Shown in pieces: positions 33,858 through 41,437 of a stretch of 64,000 nt of DNA (its first letter is position 1; every line of letters begins with the position of its first letter). Both the position numbers and the translations under genes were made by a program. This DNA comes from Candidatus Flexicrinis affinis (GTDB taxonomy: Bacteria; Chloroflexota; Anaerolineae; Aggregatilineales; Phototrophicaceae), in contig JADJWE010000010.1 of assembly GCA_016716525.1 (NCBI GenBank), positions 310,001 through 374,000 of the forward strand, in the 5' to 3' direction. The notes below the pieces were generated by a model. It was not told the origin of the DNA, made no database searches, and worked only from the letters and a program-made list of their open reading frames with translations.

Positions 33858-34841
33858 ATGGCCAGTTACCTGGGGATCGACGTGTCGAAGGATCAATTGG
33901 ATGCGGTGCTGCTGCGGGAAGATGGCCAACGCGAGAGCGGCCGTTTCGACAACACGCGCAAGGGGTTTAACCAGCTGCGCCACTTTCTGAAGAAGCGGGG
34001 CAAAGGTATTGTCCACGTTGGACTGGAAGCGACCGGACATTACGGCGACGAGGTGGCGTTGTTTCTGCACGAAGCTGGCTACCTCGTCAGCGTCATCAAT
34101 CCGGCGCAGATCAAGAGCTATGCCGACAGCCAGCTGCGGCGCACCAAGACGGATGCCAGCGACGCCGCGGTCATCGCCGACTTCTGCCGCACCCAGCAGC
34201 CCACACCTTGGCAACCGCCCGCGCCGGAAGTGCGCGAGCTACAAGCGCTGATGCGACACCGCGGTGCCTTATTGCAGATGCGTCAGCAGGAGAACAACCG
34301 GCTGGCCTCGGGTCAACACTCGGCCACGGTTCGCCACTCCATTCAAGAGCACGTGGCGTTCATTACCCAACAACTCGACGACCTCGACCGCCGCATTCGC
34401 CAGCATCTGGACCAGTATCCCGATCTGCGTCGCCAACGCGACCTGCTCACCTCGATCCCGGGCATTGGCGATGTGACTGCGGCACAGTTGCTGGCCGAAC
34501 TGCCGTCCTGGGCGGCCAGTGCCTCCCCACGCCAGATTGCCGCTTACGCCGGACTGGCGCCGCGTCAACATATCTCGGGCAGTTCGGTGCGTCGGCCTTC
34601 CCGGTTGTCCAAGCGCGGGTCGACCCGTCTACGCCGGGCTCTCTACATGCCGGCCATCTCCGCTAAGCGCTACTTGCCCGCCCTGCATGCCTTCGCCCAG
34701 CGATTACTGGACGCAGGCAAGCCCACCATGGCCGTGATCGCCGCCGTCATGCGCAAATTACTGCTGTTGGCCCATGCCATCCTCAAGTCCGGCCGGCCCT
34801 TCGACCCCAACTATGCTCTTCACTTCACGCCGACCACTTGA
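33858..34841 (+). CDS. IS110-family transposase (DEDD recombinase)
   Basis: The 327-residue transposase has an N-terminal RuvC-like DEDD domain (YLGIDVSKDQLDAVLL, VGLEATGHYGDEVA, RRTKTDASDAAVIADF). A coiled-coil region follows, and the C-terminal Transposase_20 domain has LLTSIPGIGDVTAAQLLAEL and AYAGLAPRQHISGSSVRR, which contains the probable catalytic Ser. Length and order are normal for the family and there is no frameshift, so it may be active. Its stop codon overlaps the -35 box used when the element is circular. GAGGGAAG precedes the ATG. Confidence 0.96.
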   Translation: MASYLGIDVSKDQLDAVLLREDGQRESGRFDNTRKGFNQLRHFLKKRGKGIVHVGLEATGHYGDEVALFLHEAGYLVSVINPAQIKSYADSQLRRTKTDASDAAVIADFCRTQQPTPWQPPAPEVRELQALMRHRGALLQMRQQENNRLASGQHSATVRHSIQEHVAFITQQLDDLDRRIRQHLDQYPDLRRQRDLLTSIPGIGDVTAAQLLAELPSWAASASPRQIAAYAGLAPRQHISGSSVRRPSRLSKRGSTRLRRALYMPAISAKRYLPALHAFAQRLLDAGKPTMAVIAAVMRKLLLLAHAILKSGRPFDPNYALHFTPTT

Positions 34842-34858
34842 CATTTAAGACGGTATCT
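34838..34858 (+). promoter_or_regulatory. Right-end half of a junction promoter (TTGACA)
   Basis: TTGACA lies at 34838-34843, over the transposase stop. In the excised circle the right end joins the left end through the CT core. The distance to TATCTT at 33648-33653 then becomes exactly 17 bp, and transcription would start near 33660, at the first stem of the predicted bridge RNA. Confidence 0.75.
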
Positions 34859-35083
34859 ACATGCCATCTATTTGCGCTCTGTCTTCTCCCGGACAGGGTA
34901 CACCCTTGCCCGACCGGACACGAGGAACGGATACCCCTGTCGCTGACGACCAACAAAAGCCCCTCGCCCTGAGGGAGAGGGGTTTGGGGTGAGGGTTTTC
35001 GTGCGGCGGGCGACCGGATCGGTCGCTCCAACGTGCCGCCCTTTCTGACAACTGACGACTGATGACGACCTACTGTGCGACGC
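34859..35083. repeat. Repeat-rich right flank of the IS110 element
   Basis: Starts with the right target half ACATGCC. It includes a CCCCTCGCCCTGAGGGAGAG-type palindrome (34960-34982) and a second GGCGGGCGACCGGATCGGTC repeat near 35003-35030. It ends with CTGACAACTGACGACTGATG. No gene is seen before the HtrA stop at 35084. Confidence 0.6.
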
Positions 35084-36208
35084 CTACTGCGCCGGGCGGG
35101 GCTGCAGAGTTACCGGCACGTCGATGGTCTGGCCGTCGCGCAGGACATTGAGCGTCACCGTGTCGCCGGGGACGGTGTACTTGGCGAGGTACGAGATCAG
35201 CGTGTCGAACCCTTGCAGCGGCTCGCCCTCGATGCCGACGATGATGTCCGCGGTCGAGATGTCCTCGCGGTTGTTCTGCAGCAGGGTGGACGGGCGCAAG
35301 CCGGAAGCAGCAGCGGGGCCACCGCGGAACACGGTGGTCACCACCACGCCGCGCACATTGTTGGGCAGCCCGAGCGCCTCGGCGTCGGTCAGGCGCAGGT
35401 CGCGGCCCTGAATGCCGATGTAGCTGTAGTTGACCGTGCCGGTCTCGATCAGTTCGGTCGCCACGCGCAGGGTCAGGTTGCTCGGTACCGCAAAGCCGAT
35501 GCCGCTGTTGCTGCGCGTCTCGCTGCTGATCTGCGAATTGACGCCGACCACTTCGCCGTTCAGGTTGAGCAGCGGACCTCCGCTGTTGCCGGGGTTGATC
35601 GGCGCGTCGGTCTGGATCACGCCGCCGATCTGGAACTGCGTGAAGCCGCTGATGGCGCGGTCGAGCGCGCTCACGATTCCGGCGGTCATGGTCCAGCGCT
35701 GGCCGAACGGGCTGCCGATCGCCAGCACCTGCTGGCCGGGCACAAGTTCATCGGACGAGCCGAAGGTGACCGGGATCAGCCGGTCGGCCGGGACGTCCGA
35801 GACCTTGATGACGGCCAAGTCGCTGTTGAGGTCGGTGCCGATGATTTCGGCGCGTGTGATGGTACCGTCGAGGAAGTTGACCTCGATGGCGGTCGCGCCG
35901 TCGACAACGTGGAAGTTGGTGACGATGTGGCCGTCTTTGTCGATGACGAAGCCTGAGCCGCTGCCGGCCGACGTGCGGCTGAGGACGTTGATCGCCACGA
36001 CGGACGGGCTAACGCGGTTGTAGACGTCGGCGTAAATGCGTTCGACGTCGGAGAGCGGGACGCCCTGAGTGTTGACGTTCAACGGTGCGACTTGGGCGAC
36101 GTCGGTGGCGGTGAGCGAGACAACCGAGGTGCCGAGCGCAAACCCGGCAACCAGCAGAATGAGGGCCATGAAGACCCCCGCGACCCGATTCAAGCGTGGT
36201 ACGGACAT
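35084..36208 (-). CDS. HtrA/DegP-type serine protease with PDZ domain
   Basis: S1C protease of 374 residues. An N-terminal membrane helix (GVFMALILLVAGFALGTSVV) anchors it outside the cytoplasm. The catalytic triad is His in IVTNFHVVDGA, Asp in NSDLAVIKV and Ser in INPGNSGGPLLNL. A single C-terminal PDZ domain follows (YIGIQGRDL, GVVVTTVFRGGPAAASGLRP, DIIVGIEGEPLQGFDTL). It degrades or chaperones misfolded envelope proteins. TAGGAG lies 10 nt before the ATG. Direct repeats upstream suggest envelope-stress control. Confidence 0.95.
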   Translation of the reverse strand: MSVPRLNRVAGVFMALILLVAGFALGTSVVSLTATDVAQVAPLNVNTQGVPLSDVERIYADVYNRVSPSVVAINVLSRTSAGSGSGFVIDKDGHIVTNFHVVDGATAIEVNFLDGTITRAEIIGTDLNSDLAVIKVSDVPADRLIPVTFGSSDELVPGQQVLAIGSPFGQRWTMTAGIVSALDRAISGFTQFQIGGVIQTDAPINPGNSGGPLLNLNGEVVGVNSQISSETRSNSGIGFAVPSNLTLRVATELIETGTVNYSYIGIQGRDLRLTDAEALGLPNNVRGVVVTTVFRGGPAAASGLRPSTLLQNNREDISTADIIVGIEGEPLQGFDTLISYLAKYTVPGDTVTLNVLRDGQTIDVPVTLQPRPAQ

Positions 36209-36287
36209 GGATTAGATACTCCTACGGTTCAATGGTTCAGGACCCACCATCACCTTAGCAGCAATCTGTTAGATGGCGCTGAAAAGC

Positions 36288-36305
36288 TGTAAACACCGTG
36301 TAAAC
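36288..36305 (-). promoter_or_regulatory. CpxR-like direct repeat upstream of the HtrA gene
   Basis: TGTAAAC occurs twice with an 11-bp period (36288-36294, 36299-36305), giving GTAAA-N6-GTAAA. This resembles the enterobacterial CpxR box that controls degP. It lies 80-100 bp upstream of the htrA start. The regulator at 18263-18958 is one candidate, but its own upstream repeat has a different sequence. Confidence 0.45.
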
Positions 36306-36324
36306 TCTGGCAAATAAGTGGGTG

Positions 36325-36367
36325 AAAAAAGCGGCTGCCCCGGCCACAATCGACCGGGACAGCCGCT
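36325..36367 (-). terminator. Strong Rho-independent terminator after the acyltransferase gene
   Basis: On the minus strand AGCGGCTG-x-CCCGG pairs with CCGGG-x-CAGCCGCT and is followed by a run of six T (A at 36325-36330). The upstream arm overlaps the acyltransferase stop codon by two bases. Confidence 0.9.
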
Positions 36368-37490
36368 ACATCTCATGCATTTCGGCCGGCGCGTCCTCTT
36401 CAACCTCCTGGTTGGTGTCGACGCGGATGTAGCGCCGGATGGGTTTGAGCCTCAGCCGGGCTTCGGGGTAGTGTTCGGCCATCCACGCGGCTGCGGCGTG
36501 AAGCTGCTTGAGGCCGCGCATCATCGCTTCGCCGTCGCTGTGGCCGAAGCGATAGTGGAAGAAGTACTTGTTGCCGTCGAGGTAGGTGAGGATTGACTGC
36601 GTTGCTGCAACGACATCGGCGGGGGCAGACGCGCGCCGAGTGTTCAACAGCGGGCGCACAGGCAGGTTCAGGTTGCGCTTGAACACGTCCATCATCACGG
36701 GCCGATGGAAAAGCTTGCTCAGGCCGTGCTTGTCCACGATCTCCAACTCGTCGGGGATCGGCAGCGCGACGCCGTCGAGGCTGCTCAGCTCCATCTTGAA
36801 GTTGAACGTCTCGCTGACGTACGGCTGTTTGCGCACGCGCCGTTCGTCCTCGGGGATCAGTTCGGAGATGCGCTGCATGACGTAGTCGGCGCCTTCCTGC
36901 AGCACGTCCTTCCGGGCGCGGCCGGGGACGTCGGTACGGATCGGCGGAATAGGCTGGCCGATGTTCATCGTCATGCGCGGGCGCTCGAAGCGCAGCATCT
37001 TGGTCAGCGCGCCTTCGATGCCGCCGAACCCGATCGGGACGATCGGGGCGTTGGCCTTGCTCGACAGCCACGCGACGCCCTGCCGCGCCTGCCGGATGGT
37101 CGTCTCCCAAATGCCGCCCTCGGGGAACAGGCCGACGACGCCGCCCTGATCGAGCACGTCGAGCGCCATGTTCATGCCGTCGCGGTCCATGCTGCCCCGC
37201 TTGATCGGGATGAAGCCCCACAGGTCGGCCATCCACTTGTAACGCGGATCAAGCGGGATGTCGCCGGCGGCCATAACCTCCAGCGGATACGGGGTATAGG
37301 TCATCATCATGCCGACTTCGATGATGGCGATGTGGTTGCCGACCAGAATCAGCGGGCCTTTCGCCGGCAAATTCTCGCGGCCGATGACCTCCGGGCGGGC
37401 GGCAAGTGCGCCGACGGCCCGCCCGAACAGCCGAATCAGGCTGCGGACGAACACGCGGCGGGGGTAACGAAGACGACGATTCTGGGCCAT
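36366..37490 (-). CDS. 1-acyl-sn-glycerol-3-phosphate acyltransferase (PlsC family)
   Basis: The 374-residue protein has a PlsC domain in the N-terminal half. The active site reads LILVGNHIAIIE, an HX4E instead of the usual HX4D. The glycerophosphate region reads VGLFPEGGIWE instead of FPEGTRS. PIVPIGFGGIEGALT gives the fourth motif. A C-terminal extension of about 170 residues is unassigned. It should acylate a lysophospholipid or similar acceptor at the membrane. ATG 37490 follows the upstream stop by 14 nt. A strong terminator follows. Confidence 0.83.
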   Translation of the reverse strand: MAQNRRLRYPRRVFVRSLIRLFGRAVGALAARPEVIGRENLPAKGPLILVGNHIAIIEVGMMMTYTPYPLEVMAAGDIPLDPRYKWMADLWGFIPIKRGSMDRDGMNMALDVLDQGGVVGLFPEGGIWETTIRQARQGVAWLSSKANAPIVPIGFGGIEGALTKMLRFERPRMTMNIGQPIPPIRTDVPGRARKDVLQEGADYVMQRISELIPEDERRVRKQPYVSETFNFKMELSSLDGVALPIPDELEIVDKHGLSKLFHRPVMMDVFKRNLNLPVRPLLNTRRASAPADVVAATQSILTYLDGNKYFFHYRFGHSDGEAMMRGLKQLHAAAAWMAEHYPEARLRLKPIRRYIRVDTNQEVEEDAPAEMHEM

Positions 37491-37504
37491 AGGACGCAAA
37501 ACCT

Positions 37505-38209
37505 CTAGGCGTTGGCTTTCAGCGCAATCGCGGAACCGTAAGCGACGCGGCGCTCCATGTCGGCGCCGGCTTTGACCGGCAGATCGACATAGAACCCGCC
37601 ACACGGCATGACGTCCTCACCGTCGGACATCAGTTGATACACGTTGACGCGGACGCGCACTTTGCTCTTGCGCGAGGGCTTCACGGTGAACGTGTGATGA
37701 ACCGGCACGACGGCCAGCGTCAGGACGGCATCTTGGGTGGTGTCGACCTGCGCGTTCACCGTCGAAATGCGGATGATCAGGTCGACCGGACTGGAAAGCG
37801 AAGAATCGCTGTCCAGCGCCGTTCCGACCACCACTTTGACCGGGGCTTCCGGCTCGACCGCCTCGGGCACGGACATCACGACCCGGCCGGTGATGCCAAA
37901 CTCGTCGATGCTGTGGGTGCCGGTCGCGCGCACGCCGGTCGACTGCTCGTACTCGATCAGTTCGTCGGCGGCGCGGCGGCCCGTGTCGGTCAGCCGGTAG
38001 ACGGCCTCGGCATCCATCTGTACATATTGAACGTAGCCCTGCGTCACCAGCCGGCGAATGGCCTTGCCGAATGCACGTTCGCTCAGCTCCAAGTCGTCCA
38101 AGAGGACACCGACCGGGGCGAGCATGTCGGGCTGACCGCGAAGATGGCGCAGGATATCCAGCGCCCCGGTCAGTGGTTCTAGCGTCTTGAGGTGATACGG
38201 CAGTTCCAT
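37505..38209 (-). CDS. Winged-helix-like regulator-type protein, unknown function
   Basis: The 234-residue protein starts MELPYHLKTLEPLTGALDIL. Residues 1-95 look like a winged helix (LLDDLELSERAFGKAIRRLV, TQGYVQYV, VYRLTDTGRRAADEL), as in MarR/PadR-type proteins. The C-terminal half is a beta-rich domain (KVVVGTALDSDSSLSSPVDL, TLAVVPVHHTFTVKPSRKSK). It is not a recognised family. It lies upstream of the acyltransferase in the same direction and may be co-transcribed. Confidence 0.7.
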   Translation of the reverse strand: MELPYHLKTLEPLTGALDILRHLRGQPDMLAPVGVLLDDLELSERAFGKAIRRLVTQGYVQYVQMDAEAVYRLTDTGRRAADELIEYEQSTGVRATGTHSIDEFGITGRVVMSVPEAVEPEAPVKVVVGTALDSDSSLSSPVDLIIRISTVNAQVDTTQDAVLTLAVVPVHHTFTVKPSRKSKVRVRVNVYQLMSDGEDVMPCGGFYVDLPVKAGADMERRVAYGSAIALKANA

Positions 38210-38318
38210 GCGTTGTATTTGTTTGGGTTGCGCGATAACTACTCCGGTAAGTGTAACACCGAAACGGGGCAATTGGATGCGCGAGGTTTCAACCGACGAC
38301 CCCGCGCATCCGGGCAGC

Positions 38319-38936
38319 CTACCGGATCGGCCGGTCGGCGCTGATGACGTCGTTGGAAACGAACGCGGCCTGCGGTTCTGGCTTGAATTTCTTGCCGTAA
38401 TTGGTGGTATAGCGTCGGAATACCGCCGCCCATGCGACGATCAGCATGAGGACGATCTCGCCGATCCAATAGGCGTAGGCGACGCCGCCTTGCAGCGTGA
38501 GTCCCGTAGACGAGGACGACGAGCCCGTACGCGTGATCGAGAAGCCGGTCTCGGCCAACAGCGACATCATCGCGGGGAAGCCGCTGGTACCGTAGATTTC
38601 CTGCTCAAGCTGCGGCACGGCTTCGGCCGCCTCTTCCCGAGAGACGTTCCACTCGGTCTGCACCATCTGCGTCAGATCCTCGCGGTACTTCAGGAACGTT
38701 GCACCCCAGTACACGCCAACAGCGACGGCGCACCCGATCAGCGCGACGATCAACAGCGGGAAGGTGGGGATGCGCGCCGGAAGAGCCGGCCGTGTGACGG
38801 CGAGACCGACCAGCGCGCCCGTCGCCAGCGGCAAAACCAGAATCAGGTAGTAGCCGATCACGTCTGCGCCGAACGACAGGCCGCCCATGGCTGCCCCGAC
38901 GATCACCGATAGGAGGAGGGAGAGAATGAGACGCAT
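38319..38936 (-). CDS. Hypothetical membrane protein
   Basis: The 205-residue protein has about four membrane segments: LILSLLLSVIVGAAMGGLSF, GYYLILVLPLATGALVGLAV, FPLLIVALIGCAVAVGVYW, and WIGEIVLMLIVAWAAVF near the C-terminus. The loop between the third and fourth contains EEAAEAVPQLEQEIYG and a Ser-rich turn. AAAGGA lies 10 nt before the ATG. Function is unknown. Confidence 0.75.
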   Translation of the reverse strand: MRLILSLLLSVIVGAAMGGLSFGADVIGYYLILVLPLATGALVGLAVTRPALPARIPTFPLLIVALIGCAVAVGVYWGATFLKYREDLTQMVQTEWNVSREEAAEAVPQLEQEIYGTSGFPAMMSLLAETGFSITRTGSSSSSTGLTLQGGVAYAYWIGEIVLMLIVAWAAVFRRYTTNYGKKFKPEPQAAFVSNDVISADRPIR

Positions 38937-39049
38937 GAGTCACGGTCCTTTGGCATGAGTGTGAAAGTGATCCGCCGCCGGATGATCTGTGCGGCTGTTC
39001 TCAGGATATGAGAATTTCATGAGCTGTCAAATTGAGGCATGACAATGCA

Positions 39050-39083
39050 CCCAACCGGGTCGTGACCACGCGCCTCTTGCCGC
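39050..39083. repeat. 34-bp direct repeat, left copy
   Basis: Identical to 40515-40548. The unit starts CCCAACCGGGTCGTGACC and ends CTCTTGCCGC. The two copies bracket a two-gene cassette of about 1.43 kb. The right copy supplies the -35 box of the metH operon promoter. Confidence 0.85.
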
Positions 39084-39122
39084 ACTGGAACTCTCGAATT
39101 CAGTTGGCCCCACATGTACTAG

Positions 39123-39150
39123 TTGACAGTACCCCCCCCGGGAATATGAT
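39123..39150 (+). promoter_or_regulatory. Promoter of the two-gene cassette
   Basis: TTGACA (39123-39128), a 16-bp spacer that includes eight consecutive C, and TATGAT (39145-39150). Transcription would start near 39157, about 34 nt before ATG 39191. Confidence 0.7.
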
Positions 39151-39190
39151 TCTTAGCAGGGAAGGTACATGATGTGCGGGGCAGGTGTTG

Positions 39191-39913
39191 ATGATGCTGC
39201 GGACTCGTGTTATTTCATACAACTGCGTATTGCTGGTGGTGTTGCTGCTCGCATCTACTGCTTTTGGACAGGATTACAACAGCCCCTCAAGCGCGTCGGA
39301 CGGATTCGTAAAGTCAGGTAAGGTTGTTGGTGTCGTTGGATACATCAAATACCCAGAAACCGGATCTGGCTTTCGCCACTACTTCACAGGTGTGCGCAAG
39401 GACTATGGATCGACGCAGTATAGGTACTTGACTGCTGGTATTGTAATGACGCTCGGGACGCAGGGCGGAAGCATCCCTGTATGGATTTTATCAGGAGATG
39501 ACACAGGCAGTTTTCGCGAGCACCTTGTTCCAGCTATCCACACACCGCCTGTGCCGAACACCAAGATCAAGTTTGAGGTTGAATACCTTCCGAATTACGG
39601 CCTCTGGCAGATTACCTACGGGATACCGAACGTTCCGACCTTAACCAACACGGTAACGATCGAAGCTACCCAGTACGGTTTCCATGTGGCTGACCGAGTC
39701 TTTGGCGGCGCATGGGGACAAACTTCTGGCAAGAGCCATATCGGGCATGCACGTTTTCGCGACATGGAATGGTTCAAACTGAAGAGTGACTACACCATCG
39801 TGCTGAAGTCGTGGACGAAGCGCGACCCCGACACGCGCAACGCGCCTATAACCTGCATGGGTCTTACGGACGTCAACGATTTCGACTGCATGAAGGATAT
39901 CCTTGCTCCATAA
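39191..39913 (+). CDS. Exported hypothetical protein (cassette gene 1)
   Basis: The 240-residue protein has a signal peptide (VLLVVLLLASTAFG, then QDYNS). It is otherwise beta-rich, with many Gly, Tyr and aromatic residues (GYIKYPETGSGFRHYFTGVR, WILSGDDTGSFREHLVP, LPNYGLWQITYG, FHVADRVFGGAWGQTSGKSH). No family is recognised. Base composition is clearly less GC-rich than the surroundings. ATG 39191 is chosen after GGCAGG; a GTG at 39185 is also possible. It is followed 16 bp later by the second cassette gene. Confidence 0.75.
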   Translation: MMLRTRVISYNCVLLVVLLLASTAFGQDYNSPSSASDGFVKSGKVVGVVGYIKYPETGSGFRHYFTGVRKDYGSTQYRYLTAGIVMTLGTQGGSIPVWILSGDDTGSFREHLVPAIHTPPVPNTKIKFEVEYLPNYGLWQITYGIPNVPTLTNTVTIEATQYGFHVADRVFGGAWGQTSGKSHIGHARFRDMEWFKLKSDYTIVLKSWTKRDPDTRNAPITCMGLTDVNDFDCMKDILAP

Positions 39914-39929
39914 CGAAGGGATGTAGACG

Positions 39930-40505
39930 ATGCGTGGCAAACTCGCAAGTTACGTACTAGGATCAATGCTATTCCTCGGACTTGGAGTAACCACGCTGCT
40001 CACGCCGCCCCCGGCGGCCTCCAGCACGGTGACCCCCGAAACGACAACAGATCCGCGGGATCTGGATGACGCGGCACTCGCGCAGTTCATCGTGGATATC
40101 GCCGTTCAGCAGCGCGGGTTCGGCGGTACGATCGAGTCTCAGGCCGTCTATCGCATCACTTACGGGCAGTGGCAGACCATCCTCAACTCATTCGTCTACG
40201 GGGTCAATGTCTTGCCAAACACGACGCCTGTGGTCGTGCTCCAAGCCGAGGGCGAGTTCACCATCATGGGTATGGAAGGCATGCCGGGCGTCGTGCCGTG
40301 GCGATATGCAACGATCGGCGTTGTCTTGAGTCCAGCCGGTCCTATTGTGTCCGGAATGCAATTTGAGCCGGCAGGGATAACGACTCGCTTCATCATTGAC
40401 CCTACGACGCCCGATCTCACCATATCGCGCTCGTTTACCCCAGTGCCGCCTGTTGCCACGCGCGTAGCCAGCGGTACGCTCGTCTACGACCCTTCCGCTG
40501 ACTGA
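39930..40505 (+). CDS. Exported hypothetical protein (cassette gene 2)
   Basis: The 191-residue protein has an N-terminal hydrophobic segment (LASYVLGSMLFLGLGVTTLL) then PPPAASSTVTPETTTD, suggesting export or a membrane anchor. The rest contains VYRITYGQWQTILNSFVYG and VVVLQAEGEFTIMGMEGM. No family is recognised. AAGGGATG precedes the ATG. It ends 10 bp before the right copy of the 34-bp repeat, so it and the previous gene look like one inserted unit. Confidence 0.72.
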   Translation: MRGKLASYVLGSMLFLGLGVTTLLTPPPAASSTVTPETTTDPRDLDDAALAQFIVDIAVQQRGFGGTIESQAVYRITYGQWQTILNSFVYGVNVLPNTTPVVVLQAEGEFTIMGMEGMPGVVPWRYATIGVVLSPAGPIVSGMQFEPAGITTRFIIDPTTPDLTISRSFTPVPPVATRVASGTLVYDPSAD

Positions 40506-40514
40506 GCGGCCGGC

Positions 40515-40548
40515 CCCAACCGGGTCGTGACCACGCGCCTCTTGCCGC
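40515..40548. repeat. 34-bp direct repeat, right copy
   Basis: Identical to 39050-39083. Its last bases TTGCCG (40542-40547) serve as the -35 box of the promoter that drives the SAM-riboswitch operon. The duplication therefore includes part of a promoter. Confidence 0.85.
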
Positions 40549-40570
40549 GTCGTGCGATTAGCCCTACAAT
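40542..40570 (+). promoter_or_regulatory. Promoter of the SAM-riboswitch/metH operon
   Basis: TTGCCG (40542-40547), exactly 17 bp, then TACAAT (40565-40570). The start site would be near 40577, a few bases before the riboswitch P1 stem. Confidence 0.7.
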
Positions 40571-40584
40571 GCAGTCAGACAGAC

Positions 40585-40685
40585 CTCATCACGACGCAGG
40601 GGAGGCACACGGGCCCGCGATCCTGCCGCAACCGCCGGAGCGCCGGCACGGTGCGCCTTCCGTCCGCCGAACGCGGAAAGATGAG
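40585..40685 (+). promoter_or_regulatory. SAM riboswitch (SAM-I / S-box class)
   Basis: The P1 stem pairs CTCATC (40585-40590) with GATGAG (40680-40685). Conserved S-box parts are present: GGGGAGG, then GGGCCCGCGAT, the GCAACC core at 40628-40633, GGTGC then TTCC, and GAAAGATGAG closing P1. High S-adenosylmethionine should fold this and favour the terminator at 40716-40749. The downstream operon ends in metH, which agrees with control of methionine synthesis. Confidence 0.85.
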
Positions 40686-40715
40686 CCGACAGCCGAGTGA
40701 ATGCACCGAATTGTC

Positions 40716-40749
40716 ACGCTCCTTGCCGCACGCTCGGCGGGGCGTTTTT
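40716..40749 (+). terminator. Riboswitch-controlled terminator
   Basis: ACGCTCC-TT-GCCG pairs with CGGC-GGGGCGT around a CACGCT loop, followed by TTTTTG and another T-run at 40752-40756. It lies 30 nt after the riboswitch and 27 nt before the first ATG. Confidence 0.88.
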
Positions 40750-40775
40750 GATTTTTACCGAGGTGACGCGCCATC

Positions 40776-41426
40776 ATGGACTCGCACGCCGACGAATCAT
40801 CCGCCGCCTTGGACGCCGCAGCACAGGACGGACTTTCCGCCCTGCGGGCCGCCGCGTCCGCGCGCGAGTGGGCCGTGCTGCAAGCCGAGCTGGGCGGACT
40901 GCTGGCCGGGCTGCCGCTGTTCGCGGCGCTCTCGGCGGTGATCGACGGCCTGACCGCACTGCTGCCGGTGGTCGAGGCGCGCGAGGCGTACGACATGCAG
41001 CTTCGCGGGCTGCCGCGTCAACTGCTGGCCGGGGTGATGAGCTACGGCTTCGCGCCCGATCAACTGCCAGACCAGATCATCGCGGACTATCACACGCCGG
41101 GGGCCGCGCAGTTCATGCACGCCGTGCTGGAGCTGTGCCGGGCGGCTCAGCGCGAGCGTGACGACGCCGAACGGCCTGCCCTGCTGGTCAGCGCGGCAGG
41201 GAACGCCATCATCGCCGCCATGGGCGAGTCGTTCTACGCGCGCCATCCCGAGTTGTTCGCCCGCGTGCGGGACAATCGGCTCGACCCGGAGACGGGCGAG
41301 TACACCGACCCCGACGCGGCCAAGATCCCGATTCTGCTGTGGATGGACGCCGAGGTCGCGGCGCTGGACACGGCACAGTGGCTCGCGCTGGCCGACCGTG
41401 TCGAGCGCGCGTACGCGAACCTGTAG
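40776..41426 (+). CDS. Hypothetical protein, first gene of the SAM-regulated operon
   Basis: The 216-residue mainly helical, cytoplasmic protein has Ala/Leu-rich helices (ALRAAASAREWAVLQAELGG, AVIDGLTALLPVVEAREAYD) and a more conserved-looking C-terminal half (SAAGNAIIAAMGESFYARHP, DNRLDPETGEYTDPDAAKIP). No family is recognised. GAGGTGA lies before the ATG. Its place directly behind the SAM riboswitch and ahead of metH links it to methionine or one-carbon metabolism by context only. Confidence 0.75.
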   Translation: MDSHADESSAALDAAAQDGLSALRAAASAREWAVLQAELGGLLAGLPLFAALSAVIDGLTALLPVVEAREAYDMQLRGLPRQLLAGVMSYGFAPDQLPDQIIADYHTPGAAQFMHAVLELCRAAQRERDDAERPALLVSAAGNAIIAAMGESFYARHPELFARVRDNRLDPETGEYTDPDAAKIPILLWMDAEVAALDTAQWLALADRVERAYANL

Positions 41427-41437
41427 GAGGTACTGAG

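Larger units (their letters stand above)
33646..34858 (+). mobile_element. IS110-family insertion sequence, complete, with defined ends
   Basis: A 1213-bp element with a 212-bp non-coding left end, a 327-codon transposase and a right end of 15 bp plus the CT core. CT dinucleotides occur at both borders (33644-33645 and 34857-34858), as expected for IS110 recombination. Removing the element rejoins GGTCGCCCCT to ACATGCC. That matches the repeat GGTCGCCCCTAC seen unoccupied at 1919 and 13409. There are no inverted repeats and no target duplication beyond the core, consistent with the family. Confidence 0.85.

Noticed and set aside
39050..40548. 34-bp repeats considered as phage or integron attachment sites
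   Set aside because: No integrase, tRNA or attC-like folding was found; kept only as direct repeats of unknown origin.
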